Assembly: GCA_024691265.1 (NCBI GenBank)
Contig: JAILNT010000281.1
Span: forward strand, 1 to 6,052
Origin: Treponema sp.
GTDB lineage: Bacteria; Spirochaetota; Spirochaetia; Treponematales; Treponemataceae
DNA: 6,052 nucleotides
Direction: 5' to 3'
In this document: in pieces, positions 4,916-6,052 of the stretch
Layout of the letters: every line of letters begins with the position of its first letter
How positions within the stretch are numbered: the first letter of the stretch is position 1
Program-made: the position numbers and the translations under genes
The notes under the pieces: model-generated
Database searches by the model: none
What the model was told of the DNA's origin: nothing
The model's input: only the letters and a program-made list of their open reading frames with translations

Positions 4916-6052
4916 ATGAAAAAAATCATATTAGCATTGTCAGCACTCGCTATAATGTCAACAGGCTTTCTACAAGCTCAATCATTAGACAGCGATTTCG
5001 GAATTACATTTGGAACTAATATAAAAGCTGCTCAGGAAAAACTTGAAAAAGATAACTGGACAAAGGTCGGAGTAGACCCTATTGCATTAGGACCTTATGT
5101 TTACACAACTTTCTACACAAAAGAAAATGCAAATTTTGAAGGAGCTTCATTATTGCAATATGCAACTTCAGCTGCATATTCTGACGATTCTGTATACATT
5201 TCTGCACTTGCCTTTGCAGCAAATGACCAGTCATCACAGGAAAAATTAAGTGAAATAGAAAGCTCTATCATCAATAAATACAGCTTCACAAAAGGAAGTT
5301 ATAGTGATTATTGTCAGCTTTCAAGTGATTTAGGACAAATGACATGTGACGAAAGCTTCTTAAATTCAACAGATACAGGTGTAATGGATAAAGAAGCTTT
5401 AAGATATTACAAGGCTCCAGATGGAAACAATCTTATAATATCTGCAATTGCAAACGATGAAGGAGCAGTTCAGCTTGTAACCTTGATTTACGGTGCAGGT
5501 CCAGACTTTCTAAAAGCAGAAGAAAAAACTACAAAAACTCCTGTATTCGACAAAAAAGCTTTAAAAGAAAGTTCAGAAGTATTCTGTGGAATACCTTTTG
5601 GAACTTCTATTGTAGATACTGTAAAGAAAATGAAGAGTGATGACTGGAGCATTGTTACAAGCCAGCAGATTTTTCAGGGAATAAATGGACTTTACTTCCA
5701 GAAAGAAAATTCTAAATTTGAAGGTATTGATACAGACTGCTTAATAACAGCCTTTGCTGATGATTCTTTCTTACTTGGAATTGCATGGTTTGAAAATCCT
5801 GATGAAGCAAAACGTGCCGAAATTGGAAAAATTGAAGAAAAACTTATAAAGAAATTAAAGTTAAAGCCAGCTACAAAAGAAGAAATAGACAATTACTCAG
5901 CATATCTAAATCAGAATCTTTGGGACGAAAAAGAAACAAACCAGTCTAAAGCTGGAGAAATGACAACAACAGGAACAAGACTATATAAAAGTAAAAGCGG
6001 AACTTTAATAGGCTTTTTCCCAGATACAGATTCCGTACTTATAATGCAAATA
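4916..6052 (+). CDS. Secreted protein of unknown function with internal tandem duplication, 3' end outside the window
   Basis: The open frame of 379 codons runs off the right edge without a stop. Residues 1-21 form a classic signal peptide: MKK, a hydrophobic core, then LQA before Gln22 as the likely cleavage site. There is no lipobox cysteine, so the product is probably periplasmic or exported rather than a lipoprotein. The mature part holds two copies of one domain, at about 28-200 and 224-379. Shared marks are FGITFGT/CGIPFGT (28-34, 224-230), Trp48/Trp244, KENxxFEG (69-76, 263-270), acidic-lysine helices after each, and YK plus a small loop and Gly (165-170, 357-362). The copies differ clearly, so the duplication is old. 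I do not recognise the family. It has its own start region, divergent from the EF-G operon. The coding call is very sure; the function is unknown. Confidence 0.9.
   Translation, partial: MKKIILALSALAIMSTGFLQAQSLDSDFGITFGTNIKAAQEKLEKDNWTKVGVDPIALGPYVYTTFYTKENANFEGASLLQYATSAAYSDDSVYISALAFAANDQSSQEKLSEIESSIINKYSFTKGSYSDYCQLSSDLGQMTCDESFLNSTDTGVMDKEALRYYKAPDGNNLIISAIANDEGAVQLVTLIYGAGPDFLKAEEKTTKTPVFDKKALKESSEVFCGIPFGTSIVDTVKKMKSDDWSIVTSQQIFQGINGLYFQKENSKFEGIDTDCLITAFADDSFLLGIAWFENPDEAKRAEIGKIEEKLIKKLKLKPATKEEIDNYSAYLNQNLWDEKETNQSKAGEMTTTGTRLYKSKSGTLIGFFPDTDSVLIMQI

Noticed and set aside
5692..5892. Minus-strand open frame of 66 codons
   Set aside because: It is antisense to the second repeat of the secreted protein and has the Ser/Phe-rich composition of a shadow frame.

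Overview
The window is AT-rich, densely coding DNA that most resembles a spirochaete of the genus Treponema. This rests on protein resemblance and gene content, not on a database search. The clearest pointer is an elongation factor G of the spirochaete/mitochondrial EF-G2 type. Low GC, TTG and GTG starts next to ATG, and a small FHA protein beside a PPP-like phosphatase fit the same picture.

Layout. Four complete genes and one partial gene lie on the minus strand; one partial gene lies on the plus strand. Reading the minus strand in its own direction: (1) fusA-like EF-G, 4750 to 2702; (2) large subunit of a ThrE/YjjP-type exporter, 2695 to 1919, six bases after EF-G; (3) small YjjB-type subunit, 1922 to 1467, overlapping the previous gene by four bases (GTGA); (4) after a 70-base gap with its own candidate promoter, a 113-residue FHA-domain protein, 1396 to 1055; (5) eleven bases later, a calcineurin-like (PPP-type) phosphoesterase starting at a TTG at 1043 and running off the left edge. 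On the plus strand, a secreted protein of unknown function starts at 4916 and runs off the right edge. It contains an internal tandem duplication.

Transcription. The 165-base gap at 4751-4915 is a divergent control region. A strong sigma-70-like promoter (TTGAGA, 17 bases, TATACT) drives the EF-G/exporter operon leftward, and a weaker candidate drives the secreted-protein gene rightward. A second, weaker leftward promoter is proposed before the FHA gene. No stretch of more than 300 bases lacks a gene, and I see no tRNA, rRNA, CRISPR array or insertion sequence.

How the genes may work together. The two exporter subunits should form one membrane transporter. The FHA protein (a phosphothreonine reader) and the PPP-like phosphatase look like a two-gene phospho-signalling unit. 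Why a ribosome factor is co-transcribed with a small-molecule exporter is not obvious. No clearly new system is visible. The most interesting points are the EF-G with an altered domain IV loop and a Gly-to-Trp change, the FHA/phosphatase pair, and the duplicated exported protein.
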